Below are positions 10,118-20,245 of a stretch of 64,000 nt of DNA, one piece after another; position 1 is the first letter of the stretch; each line of letters begins with the position of its first letter. The stretch spans positions 1 through 64,000 of the forward strand of contig JALUYA010000005.1 in the NCBI GenBank assembly GCA_027018875.1. Reading direction: 5' to 3'. A program made the translations under genes and the position numbers. The DNA is from Gammaproteobacteria bacterium (GTDB taxonomy: Bacteria > Pseudomonadota > Gammaproteobacteria > JAKDMP01). The notes beneath the pieces are model-generated. The model was not told where the DNA came from and did not search any database. It was given only the letters and a program-made list of their open reading frames with translations.

Positions 10118-11245
10118 ATGACCGATACGACACGCAAGACAGGTGGACTGGCCGGTATCAGCGCCGGCGAAACCGCGATTGCCACGGTGGGCAAGGCCGG
10201 TGCGGGCCTGACCTATCGCGGTTACGACATTTATGATCTCGCCGGGCAGGCAAGTTTCGAGGAGGTGGCTTATCTGCTTTTGTACGGGAATCTACCCAAT
10301 AAGCGCAAACTAGGTCAGTTTAATCGCCGCCTGGCCGCCGCGGCTTCTTTGCCGAAGAAATTACGGGATCTACTCGAGGCGATTCCCGCGAGCAATCATC
10401 CCATGGACGTGTTGCGAACCGGAGTTTCTTTTCTGGGGAACCTGGAACCGGAAGAAGGTTTCAAGCAGCAACAGCAAACGGCCGAACGCTTACTGGCGGC
10501 TTTGCCGGGGATATTGCTTTACTGGCACCGGTATCACACCGATGGCAAACGGATTCAGACCGCATGGCACAGCAATTCCATTGCCGAGCATTTCCTGCGG
10601 TTGCTGCATGGACGAAAACCGGGTGAGCAACAACTACACGCCTTCGATACCTCACTTATCCTGTATGCCGAACATGAATTCAATGCCTCGACCTTTACCG
10701 CGAGAGTGATTACCGCCACGCTTTCGGATCAGTATTCGGCGGTGACCGGGGCCATCGGTGCCTTGCGTGGACCACTCCATGGGGGGGCCAACGAGGCCGC
10801 GATGGCTTTGATTGAGAAGTTCCGCACGCCCACCGCCGCAGCGAATGGAATTCGCAAGCTGTTGACGAAAAAGGTGAAGATCATGGGGTTTGGTCACCGG
10901 GTTTACAAGGAATTCGATCCGCGCAACCGGGTCATCAAACAGTTGGCCGCAGAGTTGGCGCAAGGTAATGAAGAGGGGGGCATGTTTGCGGTTGCCGAGA
11001 GCATCGAGAAGGTGATGCAGGAGGAGAAGAGGCTGTTTCCGAATCTGGATTTCTACAGCGCCCTGGTGTATCGCTACCTGGGTATTCCGACCTATCTGTT
11101 TACGCCGATTTTTGTCTGTTCCCGCATTACCGGGTGGTGTGCACATATTTTTGAACAGCGGGCCAATAATCGGTTGATTCGCCCCGGGGCCGATTATATT
11201 GGACCGGCACAGCGCAAGTGGGTGCCACTGGAAAAACGCAAATAG
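10118..11245 (+). CDS. prpC: 2-methylcitrate synthase
   Basis: GLAGISAGETAIATVGKAGAGLTYRGYDIYDLA...GPLHGGANEAAM...MGFGHRVYKEFDPRN; citrate-synthase fold, between prpB and prpD. Confidence 0.95.
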   Translation: MTDTTRKTGGLAGISAGETAIATVGKAGAGLTYRGYDIYDLAGQASFEEVAYLLLYGNLPNKRKLGQFNRRLAAAASLPKKLRDLLEAIPASNHPMDVLRTGVSFLGNLEPEEGFKQQQQTAERLLAALPGILLYWHRYHTDGKRIQTAWHSNSIAEHFLRLLHGRKPGEQQLHAFDTSLILYAEHEFNASTFTARVITATLSDQYSAVTGAIGALRGPLHGGANEAAMALIEKFRTPTAAANGIRKLLTKKVKIMGFGHRVYKEFDPRNRVIKQLAAELAQGNEEGGMFAVAESIEKVMQEEKRLFPNLDFYSALVYRYLGIPTYLFTPIFVCSRITGWCAHIFEQRANNRLIRPGADYIGPAQRKWVPLEKRK

Positions 11246-11358
11246 GGCGGAGACTCTCATCCTGGTGCCACGGGTGGGCGGATTCGCCCGCCCGCGGGCG
11301 CGATTTAGGCCACGAGCGGTGAAACTTTCTTCACGAGGGATACTTCAGGAAATTTTTA

Positions 11359-12807
11359 ATGATTCAAGACAACATCAAATCGGCCCGGCGGCCAAATCCG
11401 GATTCACTATTGACGAGTATTGCAGATTATGTCTGCGACTTCACGATCACCCGTGATGAAGCCTACGAAACCGCGCATTACTGCTTGCTCGACACGCTTG
11501 CCTGCGCTCTGTTGGCGCTCGCCTATCCGGCTTGTACTAAATTGTTGGGGCCGATCGTTCCCGGGGCGAACCTGCCGGGTGGTGCGCGGGTGCCGGGAAC
11601 TTCCTATGAGCTGGATCCGGTGCAGGCGGCCTTCAATGTTGGGACGATGGTCCGCTGGCTGGATTTCAATGATACCTGGTTGGCCGCCGAGTGGGGGCAT
11701 CCCTCGGATAATTTGGGCGGAATTCTGACCGCGGCCGACTGGTTATCACGGTGTCGTGAAACCGAGGGTAGCCCATCGCTTGCTATGCGCGACGTGCTTA
11801 CCGGGATGATCAAGGCGCATGAAATCCAGGGGATTCTGGCGCTTGAAAATAGTTTCAATCGCCTCGGTTTGGATCATGTCATCCTGGTCCGGGTCGCCAC
11901 CACCGCCGTGGTCACTCAGATGCTCGGTGGCAGCCGGGAGCAGGTGATCAATGCAATTTCCAATGCCTGGATCGATGGCGCTGCCTTGCGTACCTATCGC
12001 CACGCACCCAATACCGGATCCCGTAAAAGCTGGGCCGCGGGCGATGCCACCAGTCGCGGCGTACGACTGGCATTGCTGGCGCTGGCGGGTGAGATGGGGT
12101 ATCCCTCGGCCTTGAGCGCCAGGATCTGGGGGTTCCAGGATGTCTTGTTTGAGGGCAAACCGGTTCGCCTGTCCCGGTCTTTTTCCAGCTATGTAATGGA
12201 AAATGTATTGTTCAAGATCTCCTATCCTGCCGAGTTTCATGCACAGACCGCCGTTGAGGCCGCGATGAGGTTGCATCCCCGGGTGCGCGATCGGTTGGAT
12301 GAGATAGAAAAAATCGTGATCGAGACCCAGGAACCCGGGATCCGCATCATCGACAAAACCGGCCCCCTCGATAATCCCGCCGATCGGGATCATTGTATCC
12401 AATACATGGTGGCCATTGCCCTCATTTTTGGGCGCCTGACAGGGAAGGATTATGAGGAGGATGTGGCTTCCGACCCGCGGATCGATCCATTGCGGGCGAA
12501 GATGCAGGTGCGCGAAAATGACACCTTTACCCGCGACTACTATGACCCGGAGAAACGCTATATCGGCAATGCGGTACAGGTGTTTTTCCGGGACGGCACC
12601 CATAGCGAGCGAGTCGCGGTTGATTTTCCGATCGGTCATCGACGCCGCCGTGCCGAAGGCATCCCCTTGCTGCTGGATAAATTCAACCGGGCCATCGGGC
12701 ATCGATTGGCCACCCCGCAGATTGAGGTGCTAATGGGGCTGGCGGCCGAGAGGGAGCGCCTGGCCGCTGTTCCGGTGACTCGATTCATGCCGCTCTGGAA
12801 GGTCTGA
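11359..12807 (+). CDS. prpD: 2-methylcitrate dehydratase
   Basis: MmgE/PrpD family: [52 protein letters not shown]. Confidence 0.95.
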   Translation: MIQDNIKSARRPNPDSLLTSIADYVCDFTITRDEAYETAHYCLLDTLACALLALAYPACTKLLGPIVPGANLPGGARVPGTSYELDPVQAAFNVGTMVRWLDFNDTWLAAEWGHPSDNLGGILTAADWLSRCRETEGSPSLAMRDVLTGMIKAHEIQGILALENSFNRLGLDHVILVRVATTAVVTQMLGGSREQVINAISNAWIDGAALRTYRHAPNTGSRKSWAAGDATSRGVRLALLALAGEMGYPSALSARIWGFQDVLFEGKPVRLSRSFSSYVMENVLFKISYPAEFHAQTAVEAAMRLHPRVRDRLDEIEKIVIETQEPGIRIIDKTGPLDNPADRDHCIQYMVAIALIFGRLTGKDYEEDVASDPRIDPLRAKMQVRENDTFTRDYYDPEKRYIGNAVQVFFRDGTHSERVAVDFPIGHRRRRAEGIPLLLDKFNRAIGHRLATPQIEVLMGLAAERERLAAVPVTRFMPLWKV

Positions 12808-12952
12808 GCGGGGTTCCCGACGGCAGATTCGTGGTAAATGGGCGGGTGACGGCGGGCCGATCCACCGGGGAGCGACCCCATGGCTTCGCCCGGGCCGGCG
12901 CGAGCCTTGGATGGGCGTCCGCCGGGCTTAATGCGCTACTCCGCAGGCGCGG

Positions 12953-13639
12953 ATGTCAAATATACTGGCCTGTTCCCAGGTGATCTCCGGCGAAAGTTCA
13001 CCGGATCTTCTGGAGCGAATAGCCACCGGCTTAGAGGCGCTTGAAATTCGACCTTCCGAGAGGGCATTGAGCTTGCTGGCGGCGCATCTGCTGTTGGTTG
13101 AGAAGTGGAACCGGGCCTATAATCTCACCGCGATTCGCGACCCGGCGGAAATGGTGGTTCGCCACGTGTTGGATTCGGCGGCCGTATTGCCGCTGGTACA
13201 TGGGGGCCGCTTGCTGGATGCCGGTAGCGGAGCGGGTTTTCCGGGAATGGTTTTATCGATTTTGTCTCCCGGCATGGCGACGATACTGGTCGAATCCAAT
13301 ACCAAAAAGGCGCGTTTTCTTGATTATGCCGTGCGCCGATTAGGTCTTGGCGCTCAAGTTGGGGTACATTGGGGGCGATTGGAAGCCTATCATCCGGATC
13401 GGGAATTTGATACGGTCGTGGTTCGGGCGCTGGCACCGCTGAAGCGGGTGGTGGCGCTCACTTCCCTGTTACTGCTTTCCGGAGGGCGGCTGGTGGTGCT
13501 TAAAGGCCGGCGGGAGGAACTCGATCGGGAGCTGCTCGAGCTGGGCCCGGGCTGGCGGATAGAAAAATTTCCGTTATCAATACCGGGGTTGACGGCGGAA
13601 AGGTGGGCATGCGTGATGGAGCGCGAAACAGGAGCATAA
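12953..13639 (+). CDS. rsmG: 16S rRNA (guanine(527)-N7)-methyltransferase RsmG
   Basis: VEKWNRAYNLTAIRDP..VVRHVLDSAAVLP...LLDAGSGAGFPGMVLSI...NTKKARFL. Followed by parA-parB. Confidence 0.95.
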   Translation: MSNILACSQVISGESSPDLLERIATGLEALEIRPSERALSLLAAHLLLVEKWNRAYNLTAIRDPAEMVVRHVLDSAAVLPLVHGGRLLDAGSGAGFPGMVLSILSPGMATILVESNTKKARFLDYAVRRLGLGAQVGVHWGRLEAYHPDREFDTVVVRALAPLKRVVALTSLLLLSGGRLVVLKGRREELDRELLELGPGWRIEKFPLSIPGLTAERWACVMERETGA

Positions 13640-13641
13640 CG

Positions 13642-14436
13642 ATGGCGCAGATCATGGCGGTGGCCAACCAGAAAGGGGGCGTGGGCAAGACCACCACCGC
13701 GGTTAATCTTGCCGCCTCGTTGGGGGCCACCCGACGGCAGGTGCTGTTGATTGACCTGGATCCACAGGCCAATGCAACGACCGGAAGCGGCCTGGATAAG
13801 CGTCGGCTGCAGACTACAATGGCTAATGTACTGCTCGGTGAGGACCAACTGGAAGCCATTATTCGGCCATGCCGGTTCGACGGGTTCGGCTTTGATCTTG
13901 CCCCGGCCAGCGGTGATCTTACGACGGCCGAAGTTCGTCTGGTTGCCGAATTCGGTCGGGAACATCGTCTCGGAAAAGTGGTGGAAACGGTACGGGAACG
14001 GTATGACTACGTATTGATTGATTGTCCCCCGGCACTTAATTTGTTGACGGTAAATGCCCTTACCGCGGCCGATGAGGTCATTATTCCGATGCAGTGCGAA
14101 TACTATGCGCTGGAAGGGCTCAGTGCCCTGACCGATACCATCCGCCGGATTCACGAAACGGTTAATCCGCGGCTGGTTATGGGGGGGATTCTGCGGACGC
14201 TGTTTGATCCGCGCAGTAATTTGACCAATGATGTTTCGGGGCAACTGATTCTGCATTTCAAGAATCTGGTTTATCGCACCGTAATTCCACGCAATGTGCG
14301 GCTTGCCGAAGCCCCGAGCCATGGAGTTCCCGTCCTGGCTTATGATCGCCAGTCACGGGGGGCGCTGGCTTATCTGGCTTTCGCGGGCGAGCTGCTGCGT
14401 CGTGTAGAGCAGCGCCGGGCAGAGGTCGATGCCTGA
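13642..14436 (+). CDS. parA: Chromosome-partitioning ParA ATPase
   Basis: AVANQKGGVGKTTTAVNLAASL, LLIDLDPQANAT, DYVLIDCPPAL. Confidence 0.95.
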   Translation: MAQIMAVANQKGGVGKTTTAVNLAASLGATRRQVLLIDLDPQANATTGSGLDKRRLQTTMANVLLGEDQLEAIIRPCRFDGFGFDLAPASGDLTTAEVRLVAEFGREHRLGKVVETVRERYDYVLIDCPPALNLLTVNALTAADEVIIPMQCEYYALEGLSALTDTIRRIHETVNPRLVMGGILRTLFDPRSNLTNDVSGQLILHFKNLVYRTVIPRNVRLAEAPSHGVPVLAYDRQSRGALAYLAFAGELLRRVEQRRAEVDA

Positions 14437-14480
14437 GGTGCTGCTAAAATTTTGTGCTGAACCGGTCAGGTGATTAAGCG

Positions 14481-15338
14481 ATGAGCAATAAGCGGCGAGG
14501 TCTTGGACGAGGCCTGGATGCGCTTCTGAGCGATGTGCAGGAGGTTGCCGGGACTCCGCGAGCCGGAGAAGAGTTGCGTATGGTGCCCGTGGAGCGGCTT
14601 GAGCGGGGGCGGTACCAGCCGCGCAAGGATATCCGCCCGGAGGCCCTTACCGAGCTTGCCGCCTCGATTCGATCCCAGGGGATCATTCAGCCGCTGATTG
14701 CGCGTCCGATCCCCGGTGGACGGTATGAAATCGTTGCCGGTGAGCGGCGTTGGCGGGCGGCCCAGTTAAGCGGATTGGACGAAGTCCCGGTGGTTGTGCG
14801 CGATATTCCCGACAAGGCTGTGCTGGCCGTTGCCCTGATTGAAAACATCCAGCGTGAAGATCTCAATCCCTTGGAGGAGGCCGAAGCGCTTGCCCGGTTA
14901 GCCCAGGAATTTGAGCTGACGCATGCGCAGGCGGCCGCGGCGGTGGGGCGTTCGCGAACCGCCGTGACCAATTTATTACGCCTGATGGAGCTGGAGCCGG
15001 AAACCAGGAGGTTGTTACGCGAGGGCCATTTGGGAATGGGGCATGCGCGCGCGTTGCTCACCCTGACGCCGCGGCAGCAAGCCGAAGCGGCGCAATTGAT
15101 CGTCCGCAGGGGGCTATCGGCTAGGGAGTCTGAAGCCTTGGCAAGACGCTTGAAATCCCCTGCTTCCGCGAGAAAAAAAGCCCCTGCAGATCCTAATGTA
15201 GTGGCCTTGGAGCGGGAGTTGACCGAACGATTGGGTGCCCGGGTAACCGTGAAAACGAGTGGGAAAGGTCGCGGCAGTCTGGTGATCTATTTTTCCAGCC
15301 TGGAAGAATTGGATGGCATACTTGCACGTTTGCACTGA
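14481..15338 (+). CDS. parB: ParB/Spo0J family partition protein
   Basis: KRRGLGRGLDALLSD..., IRSQGIIQPLIARP, YEIVAGERRWRAAQLSG, ALIENIQREDLNPLEEAEA. Confidence 0.96.
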   Translation: MSNKRRGLGRGLDALLSDVQEVAGTPRAGEELRMVPVERLERGRYQPRKDIRPEALTELAASIRSQGIIQPLIARPIPGGRYEIVAGERRWRAAQLSGLDEVPVVVRDIPDKAVLAVALIENIQREDLNPLEEAEALARLAQEFELTHAQAAAAVGRSRTAVTNLLRLMELEPETRRLLREGHLGMGHARALLTLTPRQQAEAAQLIVRRGLSARESEALARRLKSPASARKKAPADPNVVALERELTERLGARVTVKTSGKGRGSLVIYFSSLEELDGILARLH

Positions 15339-15385
15339 GCCGGGGTCGGCTTGCGGCAGTTCGTGTATCGCGCTACGCTGAGGTT

Positions 15386-15943
15386 ATGAAAGGCGGGTAT
15401 TTGCTTTTATTTGCGGGTATTCTGGCGTCCCTGTGGGCGTTGGCGGGACCCGTTGTCTATAAGTGGGTCGATAAAAATGGAGAAGTTCATTATTCGGGCC
15501 GACCGCATCCCGGCGCGGTGCGGGTGGAACTGGGAGCCGCGAGTGTGGTGAACTTCAAGATTCCCCCTAAATACAAGACTATCCGCTCGGCAGCGCAACC
15601 AAAGGCTTTGCCGCATTACCGGATTCGTATTTTGGCCCCCGTGAATGGAACGACATTGCGTCCTGCCGACTACCGGGTGCGTGTAAATGTAAGCATAAAT
15701 CCCGCGCTCCGGCCGGGGACACGATTGAACTATGCTTTGGACGGCAAGGCGGTGCGGGTCGGTGCCATGGCTACTACGTTGACCCTGACCCGGGTTTATC
15801 GCGGCACTCATGTGCTGACGGTTGTGGCGCGGGGGCCAAAGGGAGAAGCGCTGGGCCGGGCACAGAGTACCTTCTACATTCAGCGTCACTCGATTCTCTT
15901 CCGGCGGCGGCATCGTCCGGGGCCACCGCCCGCTAACGGCTGA
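15386..15943 (+). CDS. DUF4124-domain protein
   Basis: Signal peptide then VVYKWVDKNGEVHYSGRPHPGA, the DUF4124 signature. Confidence 0.75.
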   Translation: MKGGYLLLFAGILASLWALAGPVVYKWVDKNGEVHYSGRPHPGAVRVELGAASVVNFKIPPKYKTIRSAAQPKALPHYRIRILAPVNGTTLRPADYRVRVNVSINPALRPGTRLNYALDGKAVRVGAMATTLTLTRVYRGTHVLTVVARGPKGEALGRAQSTFYIQRHSILFRRRHRPGPPPANG

Positions 15944-16580
15944 TGCCGCGGCAAGTATCCGCGGTTGCGTGCCGGCCCGGATCGGTTGTCGCCCTCAGCA
16001 GGGCGCACAATTTTCTCAGAGCTTGCCCCCGGTGGCTGAGGCGGTCTTTATCCGCGGCGGACAATTCGGCCGCGGTGCATCCATGCCGAGGCAGGTAAAA
16101 AATCGGATCGTAGCCGAAGCCTTGCGTACCGCAGGGCTGCATACCGATCAAGCCCTCCCAGGTACCGTCGGCGATGAGGGGTGCCGGGTGAGCGGCATGG
16201 GGTAGGTATACGATCAGGCAGCGAAACCGGGCCCGGCGATCGGGTGTTTTTCTCGATTCCAGTTCCGCCAGCAGCTTGGCGATATTGGCCTGATCGTTGC
16301 CCTGGGATCCGGCGAAACGGGCCGAGTGTACCCCGGGGGCGCCTCCGAGTGCATCGACTTCAAGCCCCGAATCGTCGGCCAGGGCAGGCAGGCCCGTGGC
16401 TCGTGATGCGGCTCGGGCCTTGGCCAGGGCATTTTCGATAAAGGTGAGGCCCGTCTCGGGTGGGGGATCGAGGCCCAGTTCATCCTGATTGCTCAGATCG
16501 AACCCGAGCGGATTGAGCAAGCGTTTGATTTCAATTAGTTTTCCAGGATTGGATGAAGCGATGACGGCATGGTGTCTCAT
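15933..16580 (-). CDS. rdgB: RdgB/HAM1-type non-canonical purine NTP pyrophosphatase
   Basis: [72 protein letters not shown]. Confidence 0.96.
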   Translation of the reverse strand: MRHHAVIASSNPGKLIEIKRLLNPLGFDLSNQDELGLDPPPETGLTFIENALAKARAASRATGLPALADDSGLEVDALGGAPGVHSARFAGSQGNDQANIAKLLAELESRKTPDRRARFRCLIVYLPHAAHPAPLIADGTWEGLIGMQPCGTQGFGYDPIFYLPRHGCTAAELSAADKDRLSHRGQALRKLCALLRATTDPGRHATADTCRGISR

Positions 16581-17305
16581 GGCGGATTATCCAGGCAGCG
16601 ACGCTGTGCATGGAGTAATTCACTGATGCCGCCCGCGGCCAAGTCCAACAGGCGATCGAGTTCCCTGCGGCTGAATGTGCGTCCCTCGGCCGAACTCTGG
16701 ATTTCAATGTACTCCCCGGTGGCATTCATGACGATGTTGCAGTCGGCTTCGGCCTCTTTGTCTTCGGCATAGCATAGGTCGAGTAACGGGGTATCGTGGC
16801 AGATACCGACCGAGACGGCAGCGGTCTGCCCGGTTAAAGGATCGCCACCGATTTGCCCCTTGGCCACGAGCCAATGGCAGGCTTCGGCGAGTGCGACCCA
16901 GGCGCCGGTAATGGCCGCCGTGCGGGTGCCTCCATCGGCCTGGATTACATCGCAGTCCAGGGTGATCGTGCGTTTTCCCAAGGCGGTCAGGTCCAGGCTG
17001 GTTCTCAGGCTACGTCCGATCAGGCGTTGAATTTCCTGGGTACGCCCGCTTTGCTTGCCTCGGGCCGCTTCACGTTCTTCACGGCTTTCGGTGGCGCGCG
17101 GCAACATGCCGTACTGAGCCGTGACCCAGCCCTGGCCGCTGCCGCGCAACCAGGAGGGAACCCGTTCCTCGATGGAGGCCGTACACAGCACGTGGGTATG
17201 GCCCAGCCGGATCATCGCCGAGCCTTCGGCATGGAGATTGACACTGCGTTTAAGCTCTATTGGGCGTAATTGGCCGGGGGCGCGTTGATCGGGTCTTGTT
17301 CTCAT
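16577..17305 (-). CDS. rph: Ribonuclease PH
   Basis: [63 protein letters not shown]. Confidence 0.97.
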   Translation of the reverse strand: MRTRPDQRAPGQLRPIELKRSVNLHAEGSAMIRLGHTHVLCTASIEERVPSWLRGSGQGWVTAQYGMLPRATESREEREAARGKQSGRTQEIQRLIGRSLRTSLDLTALGKRTITLDCDVIQADGGTRTAAITGAWVALAEACHWLVAKGQIGGDPLTGQTAAVSVGICHDTPLLDLCYAEDKEAEADCNIVMNATGEYIEIQSSAEGRTFSRRELDRLLDLAAGGISELLHAQRRCLDNPP

Positions 17306-18057
17306 TCATCCTCCTCGGCGAGTACCCGCAGGGCAATGGCGGTCACGTTATCGCTCATTCCCCGGCCGCATTCAACCGCCTGCGTGACCAACTGCTCCAG
17401 GTTTTGCTCGAGATCATCGGCGCTGGCCAGGGATTGGAGCAGAAAGGTCTCATCGAGTTGGGCCCACAATCCATCGGTGCACAGCAGCACCGTATCTCCC
17501 CTTGCCAGAGTTCGCGGGGCATCGATCGTGTCGAGGGGCATGCCGTCGTCCACACCCAGGCAGTACTCGACCAGGTGCCGTTCTGGGTGTGTCAAGGCCT
17601 CCACCGGAGTGATTTCCCCCGCGCTAACCAAGGCTTCGACCATAGTGTGATCGCGTGTACGGGCGAGTAATCGGGTTCCGCGCAGGTGGTAGGTGCGGCT
17701 GTCGCCGATATGAGCCCAGTACAGTATGTCATTGTGGATGAGTACGCATACCACCATTGCCCCGGGGCGCGATGTCGCCGGCATACCTTGACCCAGTGCC
17801 AGAACCTCTTTTTGCGCCCGGGCGAGGGCGCTACGGAAAAAGCTTTCGGGGTCTTTCTGGTGGTGCTGATTGAGGCGGAATTCATCCAGCAGGTTAACGA
17901 CTGCGGTTTCGGCGGCAAGATCGCCCTTGGCGTGTCCACCCATGCCATCGGCCACTACGGCGAAGACGCTTTCGTCGGTAATCAGGATTTCTGCGCGATC
18001 CTGGTTATCGGCCCGATCGCCGATGTGGCTGACCAGGGCGGTGTCGAGGCTTAGCAT
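17302..18057 (-). CDS. PP2C-family serine/threonine phosphatase
   Basis: [67 protein letters not shown]. Confidence 0.93.
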   Translation of the reverse strand: MLSLDTALVSHIGDRADNQDRAEILITDESVFAVVADGMGGHAKGDLAAETAVVNLLDEFRLNQHHQKDPESFFRSALARAQKEVLALGQGMPATSRPGAMVVCVLIHNDILYWAHIGDSRTYHLRGTRLLARTRDHTMVEALVSAGEITPVEALTHPERHLVEYCLGVDDGMPLDTIDAPRTLARGDTVLLCTDGLWAQLDETFLLQSLASADDLEQNLEQLVTQAVECGRGMSDNVTAIALRVLAEEDE

Positions 18058-18344
18058 TTAGGGGTAACCAAAAACAAGGGGAGCAATTCGCTGGTGCATC
18101 CGCCGAACACAATATTTTCCACTGGGGGTCGCCGTCGGGCTCCCATTCCATTGGAGGGGTAGGTCGGGGTTGGTGCCAAGGGGCTGCGAATTTTACTCCG
18201 GTGCGCCCTTGGGTTTTTGTACAGCCCGAGCGGGTCCTCCACCGCCCATCTGCATCCATCGTTGAACACAATCGAATTTACGAATAAAGCAATTTAGTAT
18301 TTGAGTAGCTTAACATGCCTGTTTTCGGATAGGGGGTGAAAAAT

Positions 18345-19205
18345 ATGATACGGAGTATGACCGGCTATGCGAGCGCGCAGCGCGGGGGAGAGTGGGGTGA
18401 ACTGGTGCTTGATTTACGTTCGGTGAATTATCGTTACCTGGATATCAAAATGATGTTGCCGGATGCCTTGCGCCCCCTGGAGGAGACTCTGCGCCGGAAG
18501 TTAAGGCAAGGTATTGCCAGAGGACGAATCGAGGCCACGTTGCGCTGGCGGGCCGCACGGGCGGATTTGCTGCATGTTAACCGGGAGTTGGCCACCACCT
18601 TGGCACGCTCCGCCCGTGACCTGCTCCGGGATCTTGGGGAGAATGCGCCACTGGATGGATTGCGACTTCTTGCTTGGCCCGGGGTGGTCGAGATTGCCGA
18701 ACCGGCCATCGATGTGTTGCAAACCGTGGTGATTGAAGTTGCCGAGGAGGCGATCGATCGCCTGGCCGTTACCCGTGAGCGGGAAGGGGAGGCGCTCGCG
18801 GTGGGGCTTGAATCGCGCCTGTCGCGGCTCGTTGAACGGGTGGACCGTCTTCATACCGGAAGCGCCATGCGCGTGGCTGGCCTGCGCCGTCGCCTGGAAG
18901 AGGGACTTGCCGCCCTGGAGGCCGAAGTGGACGCGGACCGGGCCGCCCAGGAGGCGGCATTGATTATCATGCGTCAGGACGTGAGCGAAGAATTGGATCG
19001 CCTTGGAGCCCATGCCGGGCAGATGCAACGAATACTTGCGCAAGGTGGTCCCATTGGCCGGCGGCTTGATTTCATCCTTCAGGAATTGATGCGCGAGGCC
19101 AATACACTGGCCAATAAGGTGGGCGAAATCGAGGCGACACGAATGGCGCTCGACCTGAAATTATTGATTGAAGAGATGCGGGAACAGGTGCAGAATGTCG
19201 AATAG
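18345..19205 (+). CDS. yicC: YicC family endoribonuclease-like protein
   Basis: MIRSMTGYASAQ...LRSVNYRYLDI..., C-terminal LDFILQELMREANTLANKVGEIE; upstream of gmk. Confidence 0.93.
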   Translation: MIRSMTGYASAQRGGEWGELVLDLRSVNYRYLDIKMMLPDALRPLEETLRRKLRQGIARGRIEATLRWRAARADLLHVNRELATTLARSARDLLRDLGENAPLDGLRLLAWPGVVEIAEPAIDVLQTVVIEVAEEAIDRLAVTREREGEALAVGLESRLSRLVERVDRLHTGSAMRVAGLRRRLEEGLAALEAEVDADRAAQEAALIIMRQDVSEELDRLGAHAGQMQRILAQGGPIGRRLDFILQELMREANTLANKVGEIEATRMALDLKLLIEEMREQVQNVE

Positions 19206-19857
19206 CCCGATATCCAATCCAGCCCGGCGGGAAGGGATGCTTTATGTAGTATCCGCAGCTTCGGGTGCCGGGAAAACTTCCCTGCTCCGGGCGCTTGTCG
19301 AGCGGCAACCACGGATCGTGTTGTCGGTGTCCTACACCACGCGCCCCCCACGTCCAGGAGAACGGGATGGGGTGGACTATCATTTTGTGGATCGGCGGAC
19401 CTTTGCCGCGATGGGCCTGCGGGAGGAATGGCTGGAATCCGCCGAGGTATTTGGCAATAAGTATGGAACCTCGGCGGCATGCGTCGATGCCCTTCGCGCC
19501 GAGGGGCGAGACGTGGTTCTTGAGATCGATTGGCAGGGGGCGAAAATGGTGCGCGAGCGGGTTCCCGAGACCCGATCGATCTTTATTTTGCCGCCTTCGC
19601 TGGAGGTGCTTCGCTCCCGGCTCGAAGGCCGCGGCACCGACAGCCCCCAAGCCATTTCCCGGCGCCTGGCGGCGGCCCGGAACGAAACACTCCATTGGCG
19701 CGAGTATGACTACATTGTGATCAACGCCGAATTTGCTCCGGCCCTGACCGCGTTGGAACGCATATTTGCGGGTCAGGGCGAGCCGTGGCGGCGGGGGCGC
19801 CCCGGGCTTGGAGATTTTATCGCCAGGCTATTGGCAGCGGGCGGGGTAAACGCGTAA
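19195..19857 (+). CDS. gmk: Guanylate kinase
   Basis: YVVSAASGAGKTSLLRALVE, SVSYTTRPPRPGERDGVDYHFV, VVLEIDWQGAKMV. Confidence 0.97.
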   Translation: MSNSPISNPARREGMLYVVSAASGAGKTSLLRALVERQPRIVLSVSYTTRPPRPGERDGVDYHFVDRRTFAAMGLREEWLESAEVFGNKYGTSAACVDALRAEGRDVVLEIDWQGAKMVRERVPETRSIFILPPSLEVLRSRLEGRGTDSPQAISRRLAAARNETLHWREYDYIVINAEFAPALTALERIFAGQGEPWRRGRPGLGDFIARLLAAGGVNA

Positions 19858-19892
19858 ACTATTGATTCGTTAGCAACCTCCTACTGATTATT

Positions 19893-20234
19893 ATGGCGCG
19901 AGTTACCGTTGAAGACTGTACCGACAAGATAGACAACCGTTTTGACCTGGTTCTGGTTGCCACCAAGCGGGCACGCCAGCTGACCCAAGGCCGCGAATCC
20001 CAGTTGCCTTTGGATGGCGATAAGCCTACCGTCATCGCGTTGCGTGAAATTGTCGCTGGCCTGGTGGATCGAAGCATTCTGGAAGAAAGTGATGCCCCCA
20101 GTGAACAGGATATTTTTACCCTTCCGGATCTGGATGAGGTCGCGATTGACCTGACCGTTGATGACGAAGACGAAAGCGAGAGCGAAGCGGAATTGGATAA
20201 GTCGGGAAGTGGCAAGATCGAGTCCGAAGACTAA
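19893..20234 (+). CDS. rpoZ: RNA polymerase omega subunit
   Basis: [30 protein letters not shown]...[13 protein letters not shown]. Confidence 0.97.
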   Translation: MARVTVEDCTDKIDNRFDLVLVATKRARQLTQGRESQLPLDGDKPTVIALREIVAGLVDRSILEESDAPSEQDIFTLPDLDEVAIDLTVDDEDESESEAELDKSGSGKIESED

Positions 20235-20245
20235 GCGTTGTTCCC

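Noticed and set aside
9097-10194. 365-aa minus-strand ORF opposite prpB
   Set aside because: Antisense shadow of a strongly conserved gene; no recognisable protein family.
18058-18344. Repeated GAACACAAT...-like segments between PP2C and yicC
   Set aside because: Two loose similarities (near 18107 and 18265) only; too short and imperfect to call a repeat or array.
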